Shown in pieces: positions 1 to 5,717 of a stretch of 5,717 nucleotides of DNA. Both the position numbers and the translations under genes were made by a program. Position 1 is the first letter of the stretch, and each line of letters begins with the position of its first letter. A model generated the notes under the pieces. That model had not been told where the DNA came from, ran no database searches, and was given only the letters and a program-made list of their open reading frames with translations. The stretch comes from Spirochaetes bacterium RBG_16_67_19 (lineage in GTDB: Bacteria > Spirochaetota > Spirochaetia > SZUA-6 > DRHE01): positions 216-5,932 of the forward strand of contig MIBK01000066.1 of the NCBI GenBank assembly GCA_001829505.1. Direction: 5' to 3'.

Positions 1-383
1 CCGCGGATGCACAAGGAGTTCGGAATAGACTACGAACTGGAGTGGCTGAAGAGGTTCGGGATGACCTACTACGGCTGCTGCGAGCCTCTGCACGATAGGA
101 TCAGGGAATTGAGGACGATCCCGAATCTTCGGAAGATCTCCCTCAGCCCCTGGGCCGATGCGCGCGCCGCCGCCAGCGAAATCGGCCGCGACTATGTGAT
201 CTCCCTGAAACCCAATCCGTCGCTTCTGGCCACCCCGAGCTGGCACCCCGAGCAGGTCCGGGGGGAACTGGAGACCAAGCTGGCCGCGGCCAGGGGCTCA
301 GCACCGTTCAGCGCCAACCGCAGCGGCTGTGGCAGTGGATGCAGGTGGCAACGGAGGTCGCCTCGCGCCAGGGGAGTTCCTGA
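1..383 (+). pseudogene. Uroporphyrinogen decarboxylase-like (URO-D superfamily) protein, C-terminal part, frameshifted
   Basis: The reading frame is open at the left edge, so this is only the C-terminal part of a gene that starts outside; the ATG at nt 7 is probably internal. Frame 1 (nt 1-297) reads as a URO-D-like protein of the corrinoid/methyltransferase type: MTYYGCCEPL (nt 61-90), then RKISLSPWAD and YVISLKPNP, which I recognise as conserved blocks of this family. After nt 297 frame 1 becomes Arg/Ser/Gly-rich nonsense. Frame 3 from nt 300 resumes the expected family ending (STVQRQPQRLWQWMQVATEV) and stops at TGA 381-383. From memory of the family, about nine residues are missing at the junction, consistent with a deletion of about 28 nt. 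This may be a true lesion or a sequencing/assembly error. The gene converges on the aldolase-like gene with a 3-nt gap. Family members probably transfer methyl groups or act on unknown substrates rather than make haem; the exact role is unknown. Confidence 0.72.
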
Positions 384-386
384 GGA

Positions 387-1478
387 TCAGCGCAGCCGGC
401 CGCGACCCTCCACGGGCCACACCACCTCGACCCTGCCGGCGCGCACCCCGTACAGCAGGTCGTGCAGGAAGACAGTGCAATCCCCGTAGCCCACGGCAAA
501 GTCAAAGGCATCCCCGGGCCGGATGCGCCGGTCGGGTTGGGCCAGCACGAAGGTCAGGTGCTCGGCGGACCAGCCGGACAGCCGGCCCTCAGGCAGGCCG
601 ACGGGCAGCGGCGCCCGGGCCCAGGTCGGCAGGGCCTTGAAACCGGCATCAAAGATCAGACGGTCCGGCGCGGGGCGGCTGCTCACCATGCTGCGCACGA
701 AAAGCGAGGGACGGGTGTTTGCCCCGTTGGCCAGGTAGGTGGCGTCGCAGAAGATGGCCCCGCCCGCCTGCACCTCCGTGAGAATTCCCAACCCGGCGGC
801 GATCCGGTAGTCGCTGCTGCCGCCCCCGCTGACGATCGGCACCGCGAGGCCGGCGGCCCGGCAGAGCTCGGCAGTCCTTCCCAGCAGACCCACTGCCTGC
901 TGCACGGCCTGCAGCTTCTGGGCCGGATCCTGGAGGCCCACGGCGTGCCCTTCCCAGCCCATGAGCCCCTGGTAGGTCAGCCCGGCGGTCGAGGCGATCA
1001 GGCGGGAAAGCTCCACCGCCGCTTCACCGGGGGCCACCCCCGCGCGGCCCATGCCGACGTCCACTTCCACGACCATGCCGATGCGCAGGCCTCTGGCGGC
1101 GGCGACCCTGCCGATCTCCCGCACGTTGTCGGGGTCGTCCACCGCCACCTTGACGTCGGCGCGCCCGCGCAGGGCTGCCAGCCGCTCGATTTTCCGCGGG
1201 CCGACGACCTGGTTGGCCACCAGGATGTCCGTCACCCCCGCTGCGGCCAGGACTTCCGCCTCCCCGAGCTTGGCGCAGGTCAGGCCGATGGCGCCGGCAG
1301 CCAGAGCCTTGTGCGCGACGGCCGGCACCTTGAGGCCCTTGAAATGGGGCCTCCAGCCGACCCGCGCTTCCCGGAAGAAAGCGGCCAGTTCGGCGATGTT
1401 CTCTTCGAGCCGGTCCAGATCCACCCACAGAAACGGGGTGTCCAGCTCTTCTAGACGCAGGCCTGTCTCATCCATCAT
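387..1478 (-). CDS. DSD1-family fold-type III PLP enzyme (D-threonine aldolase/D-serine dehydratase/alanine racemase-like), divergent paralogue
   Basis: A 363-aa cytoplasmic protein with an N-terminal alanine-racemase-type PLP barrel followed by a D-serine-dehydratase-like C-terminal beta domain; the length is normal for the family. Residues visible: DTPFLWVDLDRLEENI near the N-terminus; RPHFKGLK at 43-50 with K47 the expected Schiff-base lysine; VDVGMGRAGV mid-barrel; a GWEGHA motif; SGGGSSDY phosphate-binding region; and EVQAGG. At the C-terminus the family metal motif (H-x-C or H-x-D) is replaced by Y331-G-D333, followed by CTVFLHD. The His ligand is therefore lost while an Asp remains, and the usual KTHK around the PLP lysine is KGLK. 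The first ATG (1478) overlaps the upstream stop as ATGA, but the GGGAG at 1481-1485 is better spaced for the second ATG (1475, 5 nt), so the protein may be one residue shorter. It is the last gene of the operon. Aldolase, dehydratase and racemase activities cannot be separated from sequence. Confidence 0.85.
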   Translation of the reverse strand: MMDETGLRLEELDTPFLWVDLDRLEENIAELAAFFREARVGWRPHFKGLKVPAVAHKALAAGAIGLTCAKLGEAEVLAAAGVTDILVANQVVGPRKIERLAALRGRADVKVAVDDPDNVREIGRVAAARGLRIGMVVEVDVGMGRAGVAPGEAAVELSRLIASTAGLTYQGLMGWEGHAVGLQDPAQKLQAVQQAVGLLGRTAELCRAAGLAVPIVSGGGSSDYRIAAGLGILTEVQAGGAIFCDATYLANGANTRPSLFVRSMVSSRPAPDRLIFDAGFKALPTWARAPLPVGLPEGRLSGWSAEHLTFVLAQPDRRIRPGDAFDFAVGYGDCTVFLHDLLYGVRAGRVEVVWPVEGRGRLR

Positions 1479-2578
1479 AGCTCCCGGTCCCTGGCCAGGA
1501 CCGGCCAGCTGTCCACCCAGTCGCCGGAGGCATCCACCACACGGACGCTCTGGTGCAGGGCGAAGGTCGGGCAGATGTGCGTGGGCAGAATGTACAGCTC
1601 ATCACCCACCTTGAAGCGCTGGGAGTCCTGCACCTCAAACACCCAATGCTCCTCGCTCTGGAACAGCGGCTTGAACCCTTCATCGCTGTACACGATGCCT
1701 CGCTCGGCGGGAGGATCGCTGGCGATGGCCTTGCAGCCGGCATCCACGGTGACCCTTCCGGAAGCGGGCTTGCTGACGACCCTGGCAAACAAGAGCGCCG
1801 CCGGTTGAAAGGGCAGGTCCTGGTAGCGCTTGAGGTTGTGCCAATCCTGCAGGAAACAGGTTCCCGGGGAAAGCTCGACGTTCCCGAGCTTCGCGTAGCA
1901 GGGGAAGGTCGAGGTGCCGCCCAGGATCCGGCGCGGAACCTTTCCTCCCCTTCGCTGCACCCGGTCCTGCAGGAGGTCCAGGGCGGCCAGGCATTCCCGG
2001 GCGGCGGACATTCTCGCCTCCGGGTCCTCCTGATTGTTGTGCCCGTCGAAGCAGTGCAAGCCCCCGGCTACGATTCCTTTCAGCTTCCCCAGCTCGAGGT
2101 AGAGCTCCACGGCCTTCTCGTCCGGGGCCACGCCCGTCCGCCCCATCCCCGGATCGATGTCCAGCAGGACTTCGATCCTTCCGCCCGCCCGGGAGAACTG
2201 TTCGGACAGCTCCGCCGCGATCCGCCGGTCGTCGGCGATCACCAGGAAGGACACCTCCGCATAGCGCTGGCACAACTCGACCAGCCGGGGGATGTTGGGC
2301 CCCACCGGCTGGTAGGCCAGCAGGACCACCTTTACGCCGCACCTGGCCAGCATTTCCGCTTCCGCCATGGTGGCGCACTTGAACTTGCGGATCCCCGCCT
2401 CCCGCTGGATGGCCGTGATTTCCTGGGTCTTATGGGTTTTGATGTGCGGCCAGAGCCGCTCAGGATTGCCGGCGATGGCGAGGGCCAGGGCGGTGTTGTT
2501 CCGGATCTTTTCCGGATAGACCAGCAGGGCGGGGGAAGGCAGCGCGGAGGAGTTCCTCACCCGGTAGGAGGGATCCAT
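1475..2578 (-). CDS. D-threonine aldolase / D-serine dehydratase-like PLP- and metal-dependent enzyme
   Basis: A 367-aa cytoplasmic protein with the full two-domain architecture of metal-activated fold-type III PLP enzymes, which cleave or dehydrate D-beta-hydroxy-alpha-amino acids. WPHIKTHKT at 43-51 carries K47, the expected PLP lysine. Further family blocks are DIDPGMGRTGV, GLHCFDGHNNQ, GGTSTFPCYA and SPGTCFLQDW. The C-terminal PTHICPTFALH places H334 and C336 at the two metal-ligand positions, as in the Zn-binding eukaryotic D-serine dehydratase. The DGHNNQ and GGTSTFP blocks look more like bacterial D-threonine aldolases than D-serine dehydratases, but the substrate is uncertain. The start is set at the ATG of a TAATG overlap with the ATPase stop. 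No good Shine-Dalgarno precedes it, so translation is probably coupled. The same frame stays open far upstream through the ATPase gene, but that part has no family similarity. The 3' end overlaps the start of the next paralogue. Confidence 0.9.
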   Translation of the reverse strand: MDPSYRVRNSSALPSPALLVYPEKIRNNTALALAIAGNPERLWPHIKTHKTQEITAIQREAGIRKFKCATMAEAEMLARCGVKVVLLAYQPVGPNIPRLVELCQRYAEVSFLVIADDRRIAAELSEQFSRAGGRIEVLLDIDPGMGRTGVAPDEKAVELYLELGKLKGIVAGGLHCFDGHNNQEDPEARMSAARECLAALDLLQDRVQRRGGKVPRRILGGTSTFPCYAKLGNVELSPGTCFLQDWHNLKRYQDLPFQPAALLFARVVSKPASGRVTVDAGCKAIASDPPAERGIVYSDEGFKPLFQSEEHWVFEVQDSQRFKVGDELYILPTHICPTFALHQSVRVVDASGDWVDSWPVLARDREL

Positions 2579-3345
2579 TACTGGTTCACGTTGATGGCGC
2601 CGGTGATCATGGAAACCAGGTCGTCGGCCGTCACCTCGGCGATCAGCCCCTTTCCGGCCACCAGCCCGTGCCGCAGGATGACGAACTTGTTGGCGACTTG
2701 AAGGGCGTATTCGATGTTGTGGGTGATCAGCACGATGGGCAGCCCGCGGCTGCCCAGCTCCTTGATGAAGCGCAGGCCGTTCTTCGATTCGGCCACACCC
2801 AGCGCGGCAAACGGCTCGTCCAGGAGCGCGAGCTTCCCTCCCCAGTGGAAGAAGCGGCCCAGCACGATGGCCTGCCGCTGCCCGCCGGACAAGAGGCCGA
2901 CCTTGGTCTTCACCGAAGGCACGTTGATCACCATGTCGGTCATTACTTTCCGGGTCTGCTTCTGCATCGCTCCTTCCTTCAGCAGGCGGAACAGGGGGAA
3001 CCGGCCGCACAGCTCCCTGCCGATGAAGAAGTTCGCGCTTACGCTGGCGTTTTCGCACACGGGGCTGTTCTGGTACACGGTCTCGATCCCCGCCGCGCGG
3101 GACTCGGCCGGGGAGGAAAACTCCACCTTCTTGCCCTCCAGGAAGATCTCCCCGTCGTCCGCCCGGTGGTTGCCGGCAATTATCTTGATCAGGGTGGACT
3201 TGCCCGCGCCGTTGTCGCCCAACAGGCCCAGCACGTCCCCCTTGTGGACCTCGAAGCTTACCTCTTTCAAGGCCTCCACTTTCCCGAAGCTCTTCTTGAC
3301 GTTCTTCACTTCCAGGACGGGAGTGTTGCCCTCGGCACCGTTCAT
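2578..3345 (-). CDS. Sugar ABC transporter ATP-binding protein (CUT2/RbsA-FrcA type, single domain)
   Basis: A 255-aa cytoplasmic ATPase that would energise the importer. From the chosen start: Walker A GDNGAGKST at 43-51; Q-loop Q92 within ETVYQN; ABC signature LSGGQRQ at 152-158; Walker B LALLDEP at 172-178 with catalytic E177; D-loop region AALGVAE, characteristic of the RbsA/MglA/XylG group; and switch H208 in LITHN. All catalytic motifs are intact. Classic RbsA/MglA proteins have two fused ABC domains (about 500 aa). This one has a single domain, as in FrcA-type systems, so two copies are expected to pair. The ATG at 3345 was chosen because AGGAG (3351-3355) lies 5 nt upstream; an ATG 13 codons earlier lies inside the preceding gene. 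The gene is separated from the permease gene by the lactonase gene, and its stop overlaps the next start (TAATG). Confidence 0.95.
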   Translation of the reverse strand: MNGAEGNTPVLEVKNVKKSFGKVEALKEVSFEVHKGDVLGLLGDNGAGKSTLIKIIAGNHRADDGEIFLEGKKVEFSSPAESRAAGIETVYQNSPVCENASVSANFFIGRELCGRFPLFRLLKEGAMQKQTRKVMTDMVINVPSVKTKVGLLSGGQRQAIVLGRFFHWGGKLALLDEPFAALGVAESKNGLRFIKELGSRGLPIVLITHNIEYALQVANKFVILRHGLVAGKGLIAEVTADDLVSMITGAINVNQ

Positions 3346-3350
3346 TTGAG

Positions 3351-3355
3351 CTCCT
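3351..3355 (-). promoter_or_regulatory. Shine-Dalgarno AGGAG of the ATPase gene
   Basis: The minus strand reads AGGAG, then five bases, then ATG at 3345. It lies in the 14-nt gap after the lactonase stop and decides in favour of this start over the upstream in-frame ATG at 3384. Confidence 0.8.
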
Positions 3356-3359
3356 CTCT

Positions 3360-4226
3360 TTACCCGCACAGGACCCGGGAGCAAAACTCCGCGCGGCCCG
3401 CAATCCCGAGATTCACGCAGAACAGCGCGCCGGCCCCCGGGCCTTCTTCCTCCCGCTTATCTCCGCCCGCGGTGGAGATGTAGATGTCCCGATGGTCTTT
3501 TCCCCCGAAAGTCAGGCAGGAGACTTTCCTGGCCGGCAGACTTACCCGCAGCACTTCCCTCCCCTCGGGGCTGAACCGGACGATGCAGCTCCCGTTCCAG
3601 CGGGCCGACCAGAGGAAGCCCTCGGCGTCGACGGTCAGCCCGTCCGGTTCCCCTTCGCTGGCGGGAACCCGGACGAGCACCCGCTGGTTGCGGATGGCCC
3701 CGCTGCTGCGCTCGTAATCGAACACGTAGATCTCGCCCTTGGCCGAGTCGGTGTAGTACAGCTGTTTGTGGTCCGGGGAGAATCCCAGCCCATTGGATAT
3801 GCCGATGCCTTCCAGCACACGGGCGATTTTCCCGTCCCGCTCCAGGCGGTACAGGCGGCCCGGACGCCGCGGGGTGGATGGCGACAGTGTGCCGCAGAAC
3901 ACCCGGCCCTCGGGGTCGGCGATGACGTCATTGAAGCGGGCATCCCGCTCCTCGGGGATCTCCTCGATCAGCGTGGACAGTTGGCCCTGCTTCCAGATCA
4001 GCACGGCCCCCTTGGCCATGAACAGCAGCAGGGAGCCGTCCGCCTGGACGGTGAACCCTCCGATTACTTCTCCGGAGTAGACCCGCTCGTGGCTGCCTGC
4101 GCGCGGGTCGTAGCGGTAGATGCTTCCATTGGGGATGTCCAGCCAGTACAGCTTCTGCTCGCCCTCGTGCCACAGCGTGCCCTCACCGCACACCAGGCGG
4201 GTGTCCGCAACCATCTTCGGTTCCAC
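3360..4226 (-). CDS. SMP-30/gluconolactonase/LRE-family protein (probable sugar lactonase)
   Basis: A 288-aa six-bladed beta-propeller hydrolase, the usual length for SMP-30/gluconolactonases, which open aldonolactones using one divalent metal. The expected metal and active-site residues are all visible: E15 in CGEGTLW; R97 and N99 in RFNDVIADPEG; N145 in GISNGLGFSPD; and D195 in EPDGLTVD. These match the Glu/Asn/Asn/Asp set known in human SMP30. There is no signal peptide, so it should be cytoplasmic. The start is GTG at 4226, because a perfect GGAGGT lies 5 nt upstream; the ATG four codons later would be 17 nt from it. It sits 26 nt downstream of the permease gene and 14 nt upstream of the ATPase gene, so it is part of the transport operon. 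This suggests that the imported or oxidised substrate passes through a lactone. The specific lactone cannot be read from sequence. Confidence 0.92.
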   Translation of the reverse strand: MEPKMVADTRLVCGEGTLWHEGEQKLYWLDIPNGSIYRYDPRAGSHERVYSGEVIGGFTVQADGSLLLFMAKGAVLIWKQGQLSTLIEEIPEERDARFNDVIADPEGRVFCGTLSPSTPRRPGRLYRLERDGKIARVLEGIGISNGLGFSPDHKQLYYTDSAKGEIYVFDYERSSGAIRNQRVLVRVPASEGEPDGLTVDAEGFLWSARWNGSCIVRFSPEGREVLRVSLPARKVSCLTFGGKDHRDIYISTAGGDKREEEGPGAGALFCVNLGIAGRAEFCSRVLCG

Positions 4227-4231
4227 GCTAG

Positions 4232-4237
4232 ACCTCC
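4232..4237 (-). promoter_or_regulatory. Shine-Dalgarno GGAGGT selecting a GTG start
   Basis: The minus strand reads GGAGGT, five bases, then GTG at 4226. The match to the anti-Shine-Dalgarno is strong, and it fixes the non-ATG start of the lactonase gene. Confidence 0.82.
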
Positions 4238-4252
4238 GCCGCCCTTACCATT

Positions 4253-5236
4253 TCACATCAGCCGGGGCCGCAGCCTGCTGATCACCGCGTCCAGCACCAC
4301 GGCCACGATGATGAACCCGCCCCGGAAGATGTTCATGAAGAAGGGGGGTATCCCCAGGATGGAAACGGCGGTGGACAGGGCGCTCAGCAGGACGGCGCCG
4401 GCGAACACCCCCGTGAGGTTGCCGATGCCTCCCTGCATGCTCACCCCGCCGATGACCACGGCGGCCATGGCCTCGAAGAGCATTCCCGTGCCGATGCCCG
4501 GGGAGGAGCCGTTGGTCCTCGCGGCGATGAGCCACCCGGCGAAGGCCGCCAGCACCCCGCTGAGCACGAAGACCCCCAGCAGGACCCGGTCGACGCGGAT
4601 GCCGGCGTTGTAGCTGGCGGTGCGGTTGTCGCCGACCAGGTAGATGTATTTTCCGAACCGGGTTCTGGTCAGGAAGATGAAGAAAAAGGCGTAAATGCCC
4701 ACCATGATCAGGATCATTACCGGGATCGGCCCGACGTTGGTCCGGGCCACGGCCAGCAGCTCCGGCCGGAGCTTCACGACGCCGTACCCGTGGGTCAGGA
4801 TCAGGCCCACGGCGCGGAAGATCAGGTACCCGGCCAGGGTCACGATGAACGAGCTGATCCGCATGTTGATGATCAGGAAGCCGTTGAACAGGCCGATGAC
4901 TACCCCGATGATCACCACGATCCCGAGGACCAGGTAGCCGTTCAGCATGAGGCCCGAAGCGTCGGTGCTGGTCCCGGTCAGGTAGGCCGTGACCACGGCC
5001 GCCAGCCCCAGCACCGACTCCACGGAAAGGTCCATTTCCTTGCTGATGATGCACAGCGCCTCGGCGACCGCCAGGATGCCGACGAACACCGCGTGGTAGA
5101 AGATGTTGCGGTAGATGTCCCACTGGGCGAAACCCTTGACCGTCAGGGAAAACACCGCCAGCACAATGAACAGGATGAACCACACGATGTGGTCCAGCAC
5201 CCAGCGCAAGACGTCCTTCGCTTCCAAACGATTCAT
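4253..5236 (-). CDS. Sugar ABC transporter permease (CUT2, RbsC/BPD_transp_2 family)
   Basis: A 327-aa integral membrane protein forming the channel of the importer, probably as a homodimer since only one permease gene is seen. It is very hydrophobic, with many membrane segments: residues 17-33 are the first, followed by 46-64, 75-87 and 101-123. Family blocks are MDLSVESVLG at 68-77 (usually G-[IV]-D-L-S-V-G), NGFLIINMRISSFIVTLAG at 118-136, VGDNRTASYNAGI, and near the C-terminus MAAVVIGGVSMQGGIGN, typical of RbsC-like permeases. The start is the ATG at 5236, with GAGGA (5241-5245) 4 nt upstream; an in-frame ATG at 5299 would lie before the terminator hairpin and add an un-family-like leader. 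The binding-protein gene precedes it with a terminator in between, and the lactonase gene follows after 26 nt. Substrate is not predictable; pentoses, hexoses and polyols are typical for CUT2. Confidence 0.93.
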   Translation of the reverse strand: MNRLEAKDVLRWVLDHIVWFILFIVLAVFSLTVKGFAQWDIYRNIFYHAVFVGILAVAEALCIISKEMDLSVESVLGLAAVVTAYLTGTSTDASGLMLNGYLVLGIVVIIGVVIGLFNGFLIINMRISSFIVTLAGYLIFRAVGLILTHGYGVVKLRPELLAVARTNVGPIPVMILIMVGIYAFFFIFLTRTRFGKYIYLVGDNRTASYNAGIRVDRVLLGVFVLSGVLAAFAGWLIAARTNGSSPGIGTGMLFEAMAAVVIGGVSMQGGIGNLTGVFAGAVLLSALSTAVSILGIPPFFMNIFRGGFIIVAVVLDAVISRLRPRLM

Positions 5237-5240
5237 GGCT

Positions 5241-5245
5241 TCCTC
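5241..5245 (-). promoter_or_regulatory. Shine-Dalgarno GAGGA of the permease gene
   Basis: The minus strand reads GAGGA, four bases, then ATG at 5236. It lies just downstream of the terminator T-tract, so only read-through transcripts (or ones from an unseen internal promoter) carry it. It supports the shorter permease start. Confidence 0.7.
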
Positions 5246-5256
5246 GCTCCGGAGGG

Positions 5257-5289
5257 AAAAAAGGGACTGCCGGAACTGTCCGGCAGTCC
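5257..5289 (-). terminator. Rho-independent terminator/attenuator between binding-protein and permease genes
   Basis: On the minus strand GGACTGCCGG (5289-5280), loop ACAGTT, CCGGCAGTCC (5273-5264), then C and six Ts (5262-5257). The stem is a perfect GC-rich 10-bp inverted repeat, and the T-tract lies on the correct side for leftward transcription. It starts 34 nt after the binding-protein stop codon and ends 20 nt before the permease ATG. In importer operons such a site commonly lets the abundant binding protein be made in excess over the membrane parts; the hairpin may also protect the upstream mRNA 3' end. Partial rather than full termination is inferred from the absence of any obvious promoter in the remaining gap. 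Confidence 0.88.
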
Positions 5290-5323
5290 TCGATGCCAAT
5301 AGCTGGCGTTTCGGCGCTGATGA

Positions 5324-5717
5324 CTACTTCTTGACCTGGTTGCCCCAGAACTTGGGGTCGTCCACGTTCTTCAGGGTGATCACGGAACCGGGGATCCTCA
5401 GGATGGGACCATAGCTCTCCTGCTCCAGCACCGACGGAAAACCGCCCACGGTGTAGTTCCCGAGCTTGAGCTTCTTCTTGGCGATGATGTCCTTCAGGAA
5501 CATGGCCACGCCATCGGCCTGGGCCGCGAGCGGCTGCTCCACGGTGGACTGCAGCCAGCCGTCCCGCACCAGGCCCAGCCCCATCGGCATCCCGGCCGTG
5601 GACACCATGATCACCTCCCCCTTCTTGTAGCCCTTGGTATCCAGCACGGAGCTGATGGCCGCGGCCAGGTGCTCGGCGTGGGAGAAGATCAGGTCCGTCT
5701 TCGGGTAGGCCACCATC
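5324..5717 (-). CDS. Sugar ABC transporter substrate-binding protein (Peripla_BP_4, CUT2 type), C-terminal part
   Basis: The 5' end lies beyond the right edge; about 130 C-terminal residues are seen, ending at TAG 5324-5326. The ATG at 5716 is probably internal, since the signal peptide and N-terminal lobe are missing. Visible family features are TDLIFSHAEHLAAAISSVL (the conserved stretch where an acidic residue and small residues line the hinge/second lobe), a beta strand GEVIMVSTAG followed by GLVRDGWLQSTVEQPL, and the ending ITLKNVDDPKFWGN, which I recognise from CUT2 sugar-binding proteins. It would be an extracytoplasmic receptor, possibly a lipoprotein in a Gram-positive host, delivering ligand to the permease. 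It is the promoter-proximal gene among those visible and is followed by the intrinsic terminator. The ligand cannot be deduced from this part. Confidence 0.9.
   Translation of the reverse strand, partial: MVAYPKTDLIFSHAEHLAAAISSVLDTKGYKKGEVIMVSTAGMPMGLGLVRDGWLQSTVEQPLAAQADGVAMFLKDIIAKKKLKLGNYTVGGFPSVLEQESYGPILRIPGSVITLKNVDDPKFWGNQVKK

Noticed and set aside
298..489. C-terminal extension of the frame-1 URO-D-like reading frame
   Set aside because: The residues after nt 297 are low-complexity Arg/Ser-rich and run antisense into the neighbour; the homologous ending is in frame 3.
462..1454. Long plus-strand open frame opposite the terminal PLP gene
   Set aside because: Its codons mirror the minus-strand gene, it shows no recognisable motifs, and the minus strand has a clear conserved protein.
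1553..2701. 382-aa plus-strand open frame opposite the second PLP gene
   Set aside because: A shadow of GC-rich coding sequence; no domain features and no ribosome binding site noted.
2579..3403. An open frame upstream of and continuous with the D-threonine aldolase-like gene, which would make a 642-aa fusion
   Set aside because: This part is antiframe to the ATPase gene on the same strand; its composition (Arg/Gly-rich) and lack of family motifs mark it as a high-GC shadow. The TAATG overlap gives a natural aldolase start.
3492..4613. 373-aa plus-strand open frame spanning the lactonase and permease genes
   Set aside because: It crosses two real minus-strand genes and their intergenic gap, and has no recognisable motif.
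5237..5299. Upstream in-frame ATG for the permease (adds 21 residues)
   Set aside because: It would place the terminator hairpin inside the coding region and lacks the well-spaced GAGGA that precedes the ATG at 5236.

Overview
The window is GC-rich bacterial DNA holding most of one right-to-left (minus-strand) operon. It codes for a CUT2/ribose-type ABC importer interleaved with catabolic enzymes. The 3' end of a convergent plus-strand gene lies at the left edge. Strong AGGAG/GGAGGT ribosome binding sites and a U-tract intrinsic terminator would fit a high-GC Firmicutes-like or related lineage, and the uroporphyrinogen-decarboxylase-like gene is of a type I associate with anaerobes. This taxonomic guess is weak, and no rRNA or other marker gene is present.

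In transcription order, from the right edge leftward: (1) the C-terminal 130 or so residues of a periplasmic-type sugar-binding protein, cut by the window edge; (2) a clear rho-independent terminator or attenuator (10-bp perfect stem, 6-nt loop, T6) in the 87-nt gap; (3) a 327-aa RbsC-like permease; (4) an SMP-30/gluconolactonase-family lactonase with a GTG start; (5) a single-domain RbsA/FrcA-type ATPase; (6) and (7) two tandem, divergent fold-type III PLP enzymes of the D-threonine aldolase/D-serine dehydratase (DSD1) family. Genes 5, 6 and 7 are joined by stop/start overlaps (TAATG, ATGA), so translation is probably coupled. The two gaps before genes 4 and 5 are 26 and 14 nt and each carries a strong Shine-Dalgarno.

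At the left edge, a plus-strand URO-D-like (corrinoid/methyltransferase-superfamily) gene enters from outside. Its homology jumps from one frame to another at about nt 297-300, then resumes and stops at 381-383, three bases before the stop of the convergent aldolase-like gene. It looks like a small out-of-frame deletion or an assembly error.

The set of genes (CUT2 importer, lactonase, two enzymes acting on D-beta-hydroxy-alpha-amino acids) suggests uptake and breakdown of an amino-sugar acid or other hydroxylated D-amino compound. This is inference. No dehydrogenase, kinase or regulator is visible here to fix the substrate. The main points for a second look are the pathway idea, the unequal metal and PLP sites of the paired PLP enzymes, the mid-operon terminator, and the broken URO-D-like gene. 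There is no gene-free stretch longer than 90 nt, and I saw no tRNA, rRNA, CRISPR or mobile element.
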